Assembly: GCA_045105775.1 (NCBI GenBank)
Contig: JBGCDW010000217.1
Location: 1-16,987, forward strand
DNA from: Aureispira sp045105775
GTDB lineage: Bacteria; Bacteroidota; Bacteroidia; Chitinophagales; Saprospiraceae
DNA: 16,987 bases
Reading direction: 5' to 3'
Made by a program: the position numbers and the translations under genes
Notes under the pieces: model-generated
What the model saw: the letters and a program-made list of their open reading frames with translations, nothing else
What the model was told of the DNA's origin: nothing
Database searches by the model: none
Shown here: positions 7,058-15,500 of the stretch, piece by piece
How positions within the stretch are numbered: position 1 is the first letter of the stretch
How the letters are laid out: the number at the start of each line of letters is the position of its first letter

Positions 7058-7987
7058 TTACTGCACTGGTTTAACTTTGTACCCCGCACTGCGCAATAAG
7101 CGAATAACGCCCATTTTGCCGCCCAAGTGGCCCGCTCCTACCGCATAGAATGTGCGTTTTTTCTTAGAATTGGCAATAATCAGAGGAATCCATTTTTTGT
7201 TGCGTCCATCCAACATAGCTTCTTGATTGTCCATCTCATCCATTTCCTCTCCCATAGCTTCTAACAAACCATCTACATCTTGTGCTTTGTAATGTGTGGT
7301 CATTTTTTCTAAATCAGCTAACATTTTTCCTTCTCCTGATTGCAAATCTTTTACAGCTTCTACAAGTGTTTCGGCTTGTTTATCATAAGGAATAGTATGA
7401 AAAACAGACATTTGGTCTTGTACCGTTTCTAAACCACCAAATTCCATATCCTCAGCTTTGGCTAGTTTGGTCAACTCCATTTCATACATCTTTACAGAGC
7501 CCTCAATCATTTCTGGATAAAGCAAAGACATCAATAACATAGGCTGCCAAGTTTGAGCAAAACCAAATGTCATTTTTGCTTCAGGCGATTTAGACTCTTC
7601 TGTAAAATATTTTTTGACCAAGGTGTAATCTTCCTTAGACATAATATCTTCTAGTTTTTTATCTTCTTTCATAGGAGCCAATTGCATCATTTCCATAGCC
7701 ATGCTCAATTGTTTGCTCATATCAATCTCCGTAACTAGTTTATCTGTTTTCTTGAGTGCCTTATCCATTGTGGGAGTCCACAAATAATCGCTTGCACCAA
7801 TGATATGAATGGTACCAAACAAATAAGAAGGCTTAATCCCTTTGCCTGTGATCTTCCACAAGAGGCTTTTTTCTAGTTTGTTGGTCGCAGTAGGAGTTGG
7901 TTCTTTTTGTGCATGAGCAGAGGAGGTCGTTACTACCCAACAAATGGCAACAGAAAGTACTGCTGATAGGAGTTTGAATACTGACAT
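7058..7987 (-). CDS. TraB/GumN family protein, secreted
   Basis: 309 residues, the usual length for bacterial TraB/GumN (COG3735) proteins. The signal peptide MSVFKLLSAVLSVAICW..SSAHA gives a cleavage site after Ala26, so it is exported. The family signature is present: LLWKITGKGIKPSYLFGTIHI (GTIH with His61), an acidic EIDM element near Glu87, GLETVQDQ in the middle, and the C-terminal GAGHLGGKMGVIRLLRSAGY (GAGH with His287). The two GxxH/GxGH histidines and the Glu residues line up with the metal-site residues of the related Tiki metalloproteases; whether bacterial members are proteases is not settled. Members occur widely as periplasmic or lipid-anchored proteins of unknown role. It has its own promoter (8065-8093) and terminator, so it is monocistronic. 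Confidence 0.9.
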   Translation of the reverse strand: MSVFKLLSAVLSVAICWVVTTSSAHAQKEPTPTATNKLEKSLLWKITGKGIKPSYLFGTIHIIGASDYLWTPTMDKALKKTDKLVTEIDMSKQLSMAMEMMQLAPMKEDKKLEDIMSKEDYTLVKKYFTEESKSPEAKMTFGFAQTWQPMLLMSLLYPEMIEGSVKMYEMELTKLAKAEDMEFGGLETVQDQMSVFHTIPYDKQAETLVEAVKDLQSGEGKMLADLEKMTTHYKAQDVDGLLEAMGEEMDEMDNQEAMLDGRNKKWIPLIIANSKKKRTFYAVGAGHLGGKMGVIRLLRSAGYKVKPVQ

Positions 7988-8064
7988 AAAGTTGATATTT
8001 ATTTTAATAAGCCTATTAGCTTGGTCAATAATGAGAATGAAAATTTACCTACGGATAAAATTTA

Positions 8065-8093
8065 CAAGGATAAATCAAGTAAAAGCATTCAAA
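8065..8093 (-). promoter_or_regulatory. Bacteroidota-type promoter for the TraB/GumN gene
   Basis: On the minus strand TTTG (8093-8090) is followed after 17 bases by TATCCTTG (8072-8065), a seven-of-eight match to TAnnTTTG with good -33/-7 spacing. The predicted start of transcription lies near 8058, about 70 bases before the ATG. Confidence 0.55.
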
Positions 8094-8156
8094 ATGGTTG
8101 CCAAATAACAACTAAGTGCCATTTTTACGGGTCGAATAAAAAAAGCCTGCCAAGAA

Positions 8157-8183
8157 TGGTGTTGACAATCAGAAACAACACCA
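8157..8183 (-). other. 8-bp hairpin downstream of the T9SS gene's terminator
   Basis: The exact complementary arms TGGTGTTG (8157-8164) and CAACACCA (8176-8183) lie just beyond the main terminator in the direction of leftward transcription. A run of seven T occurs about 10 bases further on (minus strand, complement of 8138-8144). It may act as a back-up terminator between this gene and the TraB/GumN promoter. Confidence 0.35.
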
Positions 8184-8188
8184 CACCA

Positions 8189-8226
8189 TAAAAAAATGCA
8201 GCTCCTACCTCAAGTAAGAACTGCAT
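8189..8226 (-). terminator. intrinsic terminator after the T9SS-secreted protein gene
   Basis: A 13-pair stem (two G-T pairs) with arms 8196-8208 and 8214-8226 and a 5-base loop runs into seven T on the minus strand. It begins 36 bases after the stop codon at 8262. Confidence 0.88.
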
Positions 8227-8261
8227 CATCAAAACGCACACAAAATTGTGCTATCGAGTAG

Positions 8262-11200
8262 TTATTGTTTTATCAATTTTTTGGAGACGGCAAGATTATC
8301 TCCTAGTACCGTTACAACATAAATGCCATTGGGCTCATTACCCAAGTTGATGTTGATGCGTTCTTGTTGTACTTGTGAGAATTGTTGCCAGTAAATGGTT
8401 TGACCAAGGGCATTGTGAATAACCAAGGTGATTTCATCTTGTTGACGCGCCAAATCCAAATCAATAATCAATTTGTCTTGAACAGGATTGGGATTGATTA
8501 ATAATTGATTAGCTTGCTCCAACTTATCTACATTGATGTTGTCAACAATCGTCATCTGAATGGTATCTGTATCCGTACAAGCATCTTTAGTTACCGTCAA
8601 AATTACGGACTCTGTTCCTCCATTAATAAAGGTATATACAGGATCACGTAAGGAAGAGGTGCTACCATCTGCAAAGGTCCACAAATAGCTCGTTGCATTC
8701 GTAGAATTGGCTCCAAAGAAATTAACATTGCCACCTTGGTTAAGATAAATAGTAGTTGCGGCTGTTGTAGCTACTGCTGTAGGAATAGGAGCAGGAGTCA
8801 CCACAACGGTAGTAGTAGCTGTTTGTCCAGAGTTGTCTCTTGCCTCAACGGTATAATTGCCTGCTACCAAATTGCTAAAGACACTTGAAGATTGGTAGGC
8901 ACCACCATTAACTCGATATTCTGTACCTCCTGTACCTCCTATACTAGCCACATTCAATTCAGTACTTGCTTGTCCACAGGCTAAGGTTGGAGCTAGAGCA
9001 CTAACACTTAACGGGCGTGATTGATTCATACAGAAGAGCGTCGTATCTGAAGAACCAAAAGCACTGTTAAAGGCCAGTGTATCACCATTGGCATTGGTCA
9101 ACATATAATAACCTGAACCATTGGCACAACACAAACCATTACCACTCAAATCCAGAATAGCAAATTGATAACAACCCGTGTCCAAACAGATAGAACGTTC
9201 TATTAATACACCAATGTCATTACTCAAAGCAAATAGAGGACTAGAAGCAATGGTTGCCCCTGTACTATTTTTGAGATTCCAAGAAATATCAGAGGGCATA
9301 CTATCCAATTGGAGGGTGAGCGTTAGTACATTGGGTTCGTAATCATAGGCCACCAATTTCTGAATGGTGTCACTTCCATTACGATTCTGAACAACTAAAC
9401 TAGCAGTATAAATGCCCGCAGTAGGATAGAGTACGTTTGGATTGGCCAGTGTAGAAGTGCTTGGTGATCCACCAGGGAAACTCCAAACCCAGCCTGGAGC
9501 ATTGTCAATAGAACGATCTTCAAAGGCAATAGAATCACCAAAACAAAGGGCATTGGATTGATACGCAAAATTGGCTACAGGAGGCGTAGAAATAGGCTCT
9601 TTGAGTGCTGCTTCCCAGATGCCACGGCCATAGGTTCCTGCCCGCAATTTGCGAATGCCATAATTAATATCAAAATCGCGAACAATTACATTGGGCAGTC
9701 CAGCCATAAATGGTTGCCAATTAGAGAGTAAGGTATCTGTATAATACACGCCTACATCTGTTCCTATATACAAAGCATTGTCTGAATTTTTTTGATAAAT
9801 CATACAATTCACAGGCAAGTTAGGCAAGTTATGGGTTATATTGGTCCAAGTAGAACCTCCATCATCAGAGGCAAAAACCTTGTCATTAGGAGAGTTGCCA
9901 GAGTAAGTAACCCAAATTTTGAGTGGGTTATTAGGATGCACGGTAATAGAACTAATCACTCGATTGGGTAAACCAGCCGAAAGGTTAGACCAGTTGGCTC
10001 CTGAATTGAAGGTACCATACAAGGTCGTGCGTGTACTGGCGTAAAAGTGCGTGTAAGGATCTGATTCAGACATCGCAATATTACTCACATTGCCATCATT
10101 GCCAGAGAAAGTAGAAATAGCTTGCTCACTCACCCCGCCATCAAAACTTAGATACACTTGGTCATAACCAACCAACAAGAATCCATCATCTGTAGGGTGC
10201 ATTACGATAGGTGTAATCCAGTTTCCAGATACCGATATATTGGCAAAAATAGGCGTAGAGGTATAGCCTCCATCATCAGAACGACGGAAATTACCAAATT
10301 GAGAACTAGTAATAATATCATTAGAATCAATAGGAGACATCAATACCTCCATGCCATCGGCCCCATTGGTATGGAAGGCAGAACCACCATTAATGAGGTT
10401 GCAACCATTATCTTGGGTGCCGCCCATGATTTTGTAGGGCGTTAGCTCGGTGCCTGCAATTCTGTAAAACTGCATAATACTCAAGCCATCAGAAAGGTCT
10501 TGGAAGGTCGTACCATTATTAGTAGAACGGAAAATACCACCATCACTACCACAGTATAAACGGCTGCCAAAGAAATCCAAAACATGAATATCAGCATGGG
10601 TATAAGCAATCCCTGGGGGGTAATACCAGTGTGATTTGATGTTAAGGGTTAGCCCTCCATCTGTAGAACCCCATACATTGATTCCACCCACATATACTTC
10701 GTCGGCATTGCTCGGAGAGGCACACAAAGCCATATCATACCAACTCTGACCAGCCGTACTATCGGCACCTGTAGAGCTGTAGCCAAATACATTGGGGCTG
10801 TTGGTTTGCAAGGTAAAGGATGTCCCTGAGTTGTTGGAGCGATACAATCCATAGAAACTAGAAGTAGAACTCTTACCACAGAGAAAATAAACAACACTCG
10901 GATCAGCTTCCGAAACCGCAATTTCGGCACGATTGATTACACCACCACTAGGCAGTCCTGTTGAAATCGTAGACCAAAAACTGCCCCCATCGGTAGATTT
11001 TACAAAAGTAGTATTGGCCAAATAAATAGTGTTGGGGTCACCCGGCTTGAGTTCCATGTCGCGCCAACGGCCACTACGCAAAAGCGACCAGCTTGCTCCC
11101 GCATCGGAACTTTTGTAAAAACCAGCTGAACTGGCTACAAACACAATATTAGGATCAGTAGGGTGAATAATGATTCGGTAAATGCGCGTTCCAAATAAAC

Positions 11201-11861
11201 TTGCGTTATTTAAAGATAAAGCATTCCAAGACTGCCCACCATCTACTGATTTGAGCACTCCAATACTATAAGTGTCGCCCCCGTCATCGTCTCCTGTTCC
11301 TAAGTAAATTACATTACTATTGGTATAATCAATGGCAATAGCCGATACCCCCAAAGCTTGTAGATTGTCGGTAAGTACGGTCCAAGATTGACCATTATCA
11401 GTAGATTTCCAACAGCCACCCGAAGGTGCGCCAACATAAATCGTATTCGGATCATTGGGATCTTCTGCCACAGCATTGATGCGGCCATTGCCAGGGTTGT
11501 AAGAAGAAGAGGTCCAATTGCTAGGGCCTAAAGGTGTCCATTGACTAGAACGCGCACCTGATTTCTGAATGCCTCTTGCATACTTTCTCTGAAAGGCCAA
11601 GTGCTCTTTCCAAGCATGATTTTGTGGAGGACGAATGCCATGAGGATACACGCGAGGCTCCCAAAAGGCTTCCCAACGTTTGTATTGTTTCCAGCCATAA
11701 CCACGCTTGTATGGGCGATCGCCCCAAGCCTCATTAAAAGCATTTTGAACCTCATAAAAATTGACTGAGCGGTCTTGCATCATATCTGCCCAAGGTTGTG
11801 CGCTTACTTGAGTAACTCCCCAACAGCAGAGGAGGCATAAGAATAAACGGATTTCTCTCAT
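8262..11861 (-). CDS. large T9SS-secreted protein: Asp-box beta-propeller, PKD, Cys-rich and SprB-like modules
   Basis: 1199 residues. The signal peptide ends near Ala21 (GVTQVSA, then QPW). Residues about 22-110 are a Trp/Arg/Tyr-rich N-terminal region. About 110-755 holds many BNR/Asp-box turns of a sortilin- or sialidase-like propeller, for example STDNGQSW (153-160), SVDGGQSW (205-212), SSDAGASW (251-258), STDGGSFW (289-296) and SDDGGSTW (665-672). Next are PKD module 1 (about 762-840, VWSFPGGSPSTSTLANPNVLY), a Cys-rich module (about 845-945) with DLSGNGLCCANGSGYY, a SprB-like module (about 950-1023, EYRVNGGAYQSSSVFSNLVAGNYTV), PKD module 2 (about 1040-1107, YLWTFADGSTSS) and the T9SS type A sorting domain (about 1118-1199, LINPNPVQDKLIIDL ... 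GIYVVTVLGDN). T9SS substrates of this type are moved across the outer membrane and attached or released after removal of the sorting domain. No hydrolase active site is evident, so a binding or adhesive role is likely, by inference. Confidence 0.93.
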   Translation of the reverse strand: MREIRLFLCLLCCWGVTQVSAQPWADMMQDRSVNFYEVQNAFNEAWGDRPYKRGYGWKQYKRWEAFWEPRVYPHGIRPPQNHAWKEHLAFQRKYARGIQKSGARSSQWTPLGPSNWTSSSYNPGNGRINAVAEDPNDPNTIYVGAPSGGCWKSTDNGQSWTVLTDNLQALGVSAIAIDYTNSNVIYLGTGDDDGGDTYSIGVLKSVDGGQSWNALSLNNASLFGTRIYRIIIHPTDPNIVFVASSAGFYKSSDAGASWSLLRSGRWRDMELKPGDPNTIYLANTTFVKSTDGGSFWSTISTGLPSGGVINRAEIAVSEADPSVVYFLCGKSSTSSFYGLYRSNNSGTSFTLQTNSPNVFGYSSTGADSTAGQSWYDMALCASPSNADEVYVGGINVWGSTDGGLTLNIKSHWYYPPGIAYTHADIHVLDFFGSRLYCGSDGGIFRSTNNGTTFQDLSDGLSIMQFYRIAGTELTPYKIMGGTQDNGCNLINGGSAFHTNGADGMEVLMSPIDSNDIITSSQFGNFRRSDDGGYTSTPIFANISVSGNWITPIVMHPTDDGFLLVGYDQVYLSFDGGVSEQAISTFSGNDGNVSNIAMSESDPYTHFYASTRTTLYGTFNSGANWSNLSAGLPNRVISSITVHPNNPLKIWVTYSGNSPNDKVFASDDGGSTWTNITHNLPNLPVNCMIYQKNSDNALYIGTDVGVYYTDTLLSNWQPFMAGLPNVIVRDFDINYGIRKLRAGTYGRGIWEAALKEPISTPPVANFAYQSNALCFGDSIAFEDRSIDNAPGWVWSFPGGSPSTSTLANPNVLYPTAGIYTASLVVQNRNGSDTIQKLVAYDYEPNVLTLTLQLDSMPSDISWNLKNSTGATIASSPLFALSNDIGVLIERSICLDTGCYQFAILDLSGNGLCCANGSGYYMLTNANGDTLAFNSAFGSSDTTLFCMNQSRPLSVSALAPTLACGQASTELNVASIGGTGGTEYRVNGGAYQSSSVFSNLVAGNYTVEARDNSGQTATTTVVVTPAPIPTAVATTAATTIYLNQGGNVNFFGANSTNATSYLWTFADGSTSSLRDPVYTFINGGTESVILTVTKDACTDTDTIQMTIVDNINVDKLEQANQLLINPNPVQDKLIIDLDLARQQDEITLVIHNALGQTIYWQQFSQVQQERININLGNEPNGIYVVTVLGDNLAVSKKLIKQ

Positions 11862-12192
11862 GGTAGTGTAATTAGTATTAGTAAGATGAATTAAAAGCGT
11901 ATAAACATACTCCTAAATAGGTAAAAGATAAAAAGTAACTAATTCAACAGATTTTTTCTATTGATGATTAGTTGAATACAATGGAGTGTATTGCTTTTGT
12001 GGAGAGTGGGGGATACAAAATTACGTAAAAAATAGAGAAATTTCGCTATAATTTTGTCAGAAGCTATACAGTGGGTTGGAACTGCTTGATTCTAGCTTTT
12101 GGCGATGGGTATAAAAAAAGCTATCAAGACATTTCTATCTTGATAGCTTTGGTAAGGTAATTTAACCTATGGTTAATACCTGTTGGAGAGGA
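11862..12192. other. 331-bp gap: upstream region of the T9SS gene and terminator of the acidic-protein gene
   Basis: No gene seen. Possible minus-strand -7 elements for the T9SS gene are TAATTTTG (12023-12016, perfect match to TAnnTTTG but no good -33) and TATCTTTT (11930-11923, closer to the ATG). CAAAATTA at 12016-12023 is repeated inverted as TAATTTTG at 12049-12056. The remaining part contains the terminator listed next. Confidence 0.5.
12113..12150 (-). terminator. intrinsic terminator after the acidic-protein gene
   Basis: The perfect 13-bp arms 12117-12129 and 12138-12150 enclose an 8-base loop. On the minus strand the stem ends in a run of seven T. It lies 43 bases past the stop at 12193 and may close the whole right-hand three-gene set. 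Confidence 0.9.
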
Positions 12193-12444
12193 TTACTCTT
12201 CGTCTGATGACTCCTCTTCTTCTTCTTCTTCTTCTTCTTCTTCTTCTTCCTCTTCCTCTTTCACTTCCTCTTTCACTTCCTGCTCCTCAGCTTCTTCTCC
12301 GCCATCTTTTGGCATATCCTCTTCGTTCTCTACTGCATCTTGGAATTCATCTTCCTCGACAGGTTTATTCTCTTCAGCTTCTTGTAAAATTTGGTCTGTT
12401 ATTTCCTGAATAGAGGCATTCAGGAGTTCTTTGAATGTTGACAT
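12193..12444 (-). CDS. small highly acidic protein with poly-Glu tail
   Basis: 83 residues, unrecognised. The first ~25 residues (MSTFKELLNASIQEITDQILQEA) look like an amphipathic helix. The rest is dominated by Glu and Asp, with a VKEEVK segment, an unbroken run of 16 Glu and a final SSDEE. There is no signal peptide or membrane segment, so it should be cytoplasmic or exported by a non-Sec route. The strand is supported by the good helix-forming start, an ATG, and a strong correctly oriented terminator downstream; the opposite strand would give an implausible poly-Leu peptide. It lies 134 bases after the big repeat-protein gene on the same strand with no clear terminator between, so co-transcription is possible. 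Poly-acidic tails often bind basic proteins, cations or mimic nucleic acid, but no role can be assigned. Confidence 0.72.
   Translation of the reverse strand: MSTFKELLNASIQEITDQILQEAEENKPVEEDEFQDAVENEEDMPKDGGEEAEEQEVKEEVKEEEEEEEEEEEEEEEESSDEE
12217..12249 (-). repeat. pure (GAA)11 trinucleotide tract inside a coding region
   Basis: Eleven uninterrupted TTC units on the plus strand read as eleven GAA (Glu) codons on the minus strand, flanked by GAG codons that break the pure repeat. Slippage here would change tail length in whole residues without frameshift. Confidence 0.95.
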
Positions 12445-12578
12445 GTTTATATTGTTATTTTTTGTTTTTAAATATAATCTTACTTTGTTGAAATCGCACT
12501 TTTTTTAAAATAAATATGCAGTAGTTACTCAAGCGGTAACCTTAAGCAAACTAATCTACAAAGTGTGAATAAGAGACA
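12445..12578. other. 134-bp spacer between the repeat-protein and acidic-protein genes
   Basis: It contains no strong hairpin. A weak GTTAC/GTAAC stem (12522-12538 region) and the minus-strand TATATTTA, seven of eight to TAnnTTTG but without a -33 partner, are the only signals. Whether the acidic gene has its own promoter or is read through from upstream cannot be decided from sequence. Confidence 0.4.
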
Positions 12579-15500
12579 CTATCGCTTAAATTTTTGAGAT
12601 AATGTTATGAAATCATTAACCTCTTCTGAAGAGAGACCTGTTTTAGCTTTCTCTACTAGTGCTTTCCAACTATCATAATCACCTTTCACAGAATCCCAAT
12701 AAGCCACCGTTGCATCTACCTCATCTTGATACTTTTTGTAAGCAGAAGTAGGTTGTATACTCTCAGCATCAAGTGCTTTTTTCCAATTTTGTGCCAATAC
12801 CTTCATGATATCGACACGCGTTTGGTGTTTTGATGCAGGTTCCTTTCCATTGATCTCCACCTTAAACTTATCATTCTGTGTATTGAGCTTTTGAGTATAA
12901 GTTTTATCTATCTCATCAGCTTTACCTGTATCTGGTGCATCAGGATCATCTCCTGTTGTTGAAGAGTCATCTCCTGTTGTTGAAGAATCATCTCCTGTTA
13001 CAGTAGAATCATCGTCTGACACTGAAGAACCATCTCCTGGTGCATTAGGATCATCTCCGGGTGCATTTGCCGCCTGTTCTTTACGAATTTTGTCAATATT
13101 TTTGCGAGCTTCTTCCATCTTATTAGTTAGGATGTTGTATTCATTCTCTAATTCGCCAATTAAACTATCTACACTTTCTGTAACAAGCTCTTTAGCAGTT
13201 TTTAATGCATTTTTAAGAGATGTAACACTTGTTTGGTCACTGCAAAAAGCGTTTATACTATTAAACATTCCGCTGATACTCGAATTGATCGGCTCAACTA
13301 TATCCACAAAGATTTTCTTTTGCTTAGCAGAAACTGTTCCTTCTAGTCCGTTGTCTGTTAATATTTTGTCTTCTTTTAAGTCATCCTCGCTAGGGCCAAA
13401 GGATTTGGTTATGCTTACGATACCATCAAAATAGCTCTTCGTTTCTGCTATTTTAGATATAGCTGCTTCTAGCTTTACATTAGCACCATTAACAGCATCG
13501 AACTGTGCTGCTACTCCTTCTTCTAGCCTTTCAGCAGCATTTATTAATGCCCTGCTATATTCGCTTGCCTCGTTTTCAATACCATGCGTCACAGCTATGA
13601 GAGAGGTGGTCGTATAGTCTGTATTCTCAGACATTTTATTAATGTCTGTAACATGATCTGTTATAGCCTTTGCGTATTTGTCTCTAAAGGTATTGATCGT
13701 TTTAATAATTGCATTTCTATCGAGTTGTCCGTTAGGTTTTGTTGGTGTTCCTTCTCCTGCTGCATACTTTTTAGCTTGCTCTACTACTGTTTTTACCCAC
13801 TCTGTAGAGGCATTCTGTACTTCAGTTATTGCGTTAGTAACGTCGCTTATTCTGATTTGGGGTACATTACCATTATCAAGCTTCGGTCTGCCCTCTTGAA
13901 TGGTCACAATTTTTTCTTCAACTTTGGCAATATCATGTCGTTTACGCTCCGCGATTTGCTCGTTGAAATACTCTAGAGCAGCGTCTATATGTTGGCCGTC
14001 GCCTGTTACATTTGCCTTGTTATCGCTATGAAGTTTATCTAGGTGTTTATCAGTTTTTTCTTGAACATTGGCAAGAGTAGTTCCACTAGGTTTAATCTTA
14101 GGTAAATTCTTTGCAAAGTACCCGTCTTTTGACACATTTTTTATAGGTGTGCTCGCACTTTCTTGATTATTTTCTCCCTCTTGTTCAGTATCAGTATCAC
14201 CTGATCCATCCCCTGGTTGTGCTGGATCGTCTGGTCTGGTTTCACCTGGCAACTGCTCAACATCAGGATTGTCATCATGGATTCTTTCAAGATTTCTTCT
14301 GCCCTGTTCAATAATACCAGTTAGAGCGTCATATTCACTATTTAAGTCTACCTTTAAATTACTTACAGCACCTCTGACAAGGTCTACAGCCTTTTTCATT
14401 GAAGCTACAAAAGAGGGAACATTTGCTTGGTCGTTGAAATAAGCTATTAAACTATCAAATACTCCTTTGACAGCTAGATCAACCACCTTTCCTACATTAG
14501 TAAACTCTTTTACAGTAGCAGTAAAGCCTGAGATACTAGAGGCAAAATCCTTGCCCAGTTGCAGTTTAGAAATAATAGTTTCCTGCTTTATATCATGGGC
14601 ACTAACAGCAGATTGCTGCTTTAATATTTCGTCTGCTAGTTCTTCAGCAGTTAATGCCAATGCGTCTTTAAGTTTTTTTGCATCTTCTCCTATCTGGTTT
14701 GTTCGCGTGATATAAGTTTGCACAGCCATTGTGGCATCCACAGACATTTTATTAATTTCCTGAGATTTAAGTGCTACAGTAGCTGCATATCTTTCTCTAG
14801 AAGTACTGATACTTTTAAGAACTGCGTTTCTATTGATGTCTCCTGCGCCAGCTGCTGGTTGGTCTCCATTTGCTATTTTCATAGCTTCCTCAAGCGCTTG
14901 ATTTTTTAAATCTGTATATTTGGAACCCTCTATTACCTCATTTGCTTTATTTTTGATCGTAGTCTCTGAAAGTGTTGTTAGTTTTTGAATCTCTTTTTTG
15001 CAAGTTTGAAGCATCTGTGTTGCAATAGCTTCAAGATCCTTTAGGAACTGTGCTCTAGCACTTTCTATCTGTTGATAATCCCCATTTCCTTTTATTTCCG
15101 GTGTTTTTGCATTATAATATTCTGTTATGTTTCTTTGAATCCTGTCTTCAAGTCTATCAAGACTATAACCTGCATCCTTTAAAGCTTTTGCAAAGTCCCC
15201 GTTCACTGACTCCTCTGCTTCAGGTAGGATAGGTTTAGGTCCATCTTGTGCTGTATCCTCATCATCTGGCATTACAGGTGTTGGAGAATCGGGTAAGGTT
15301 ATATCTGGGTTTTGCTCGGCAGTAGGATTCTCTTCCTTAACGCTTTCAAGCTCTCGTATACCTCTGTCAATTGCGTCAGTTAGTTTTTTATATTCTATGT
15401 CTAATTTTTGACTTAGTCGAGTTTTAGCTTTTTGGACAGTATCTAAAGCAGTGTTTAATGACTCCTTAAAAGAGGCAACACTTGTTTGATCTTCTAAATT

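Noticed and set aside
10158..10930. Open frames in other phases inside the T9SS protein gene
   Set aside because: They overlap a coding frame with strong domain evidence and show no recognisable features of their own.
12183..12413. Plus-strand leucine-rich frame opposite the acidic protein
   Set aside because: The poly-Leu is only the other strand of the GAA tract. The minus-strand frame has a better start, a sensible helix and a correctly placed terminator.
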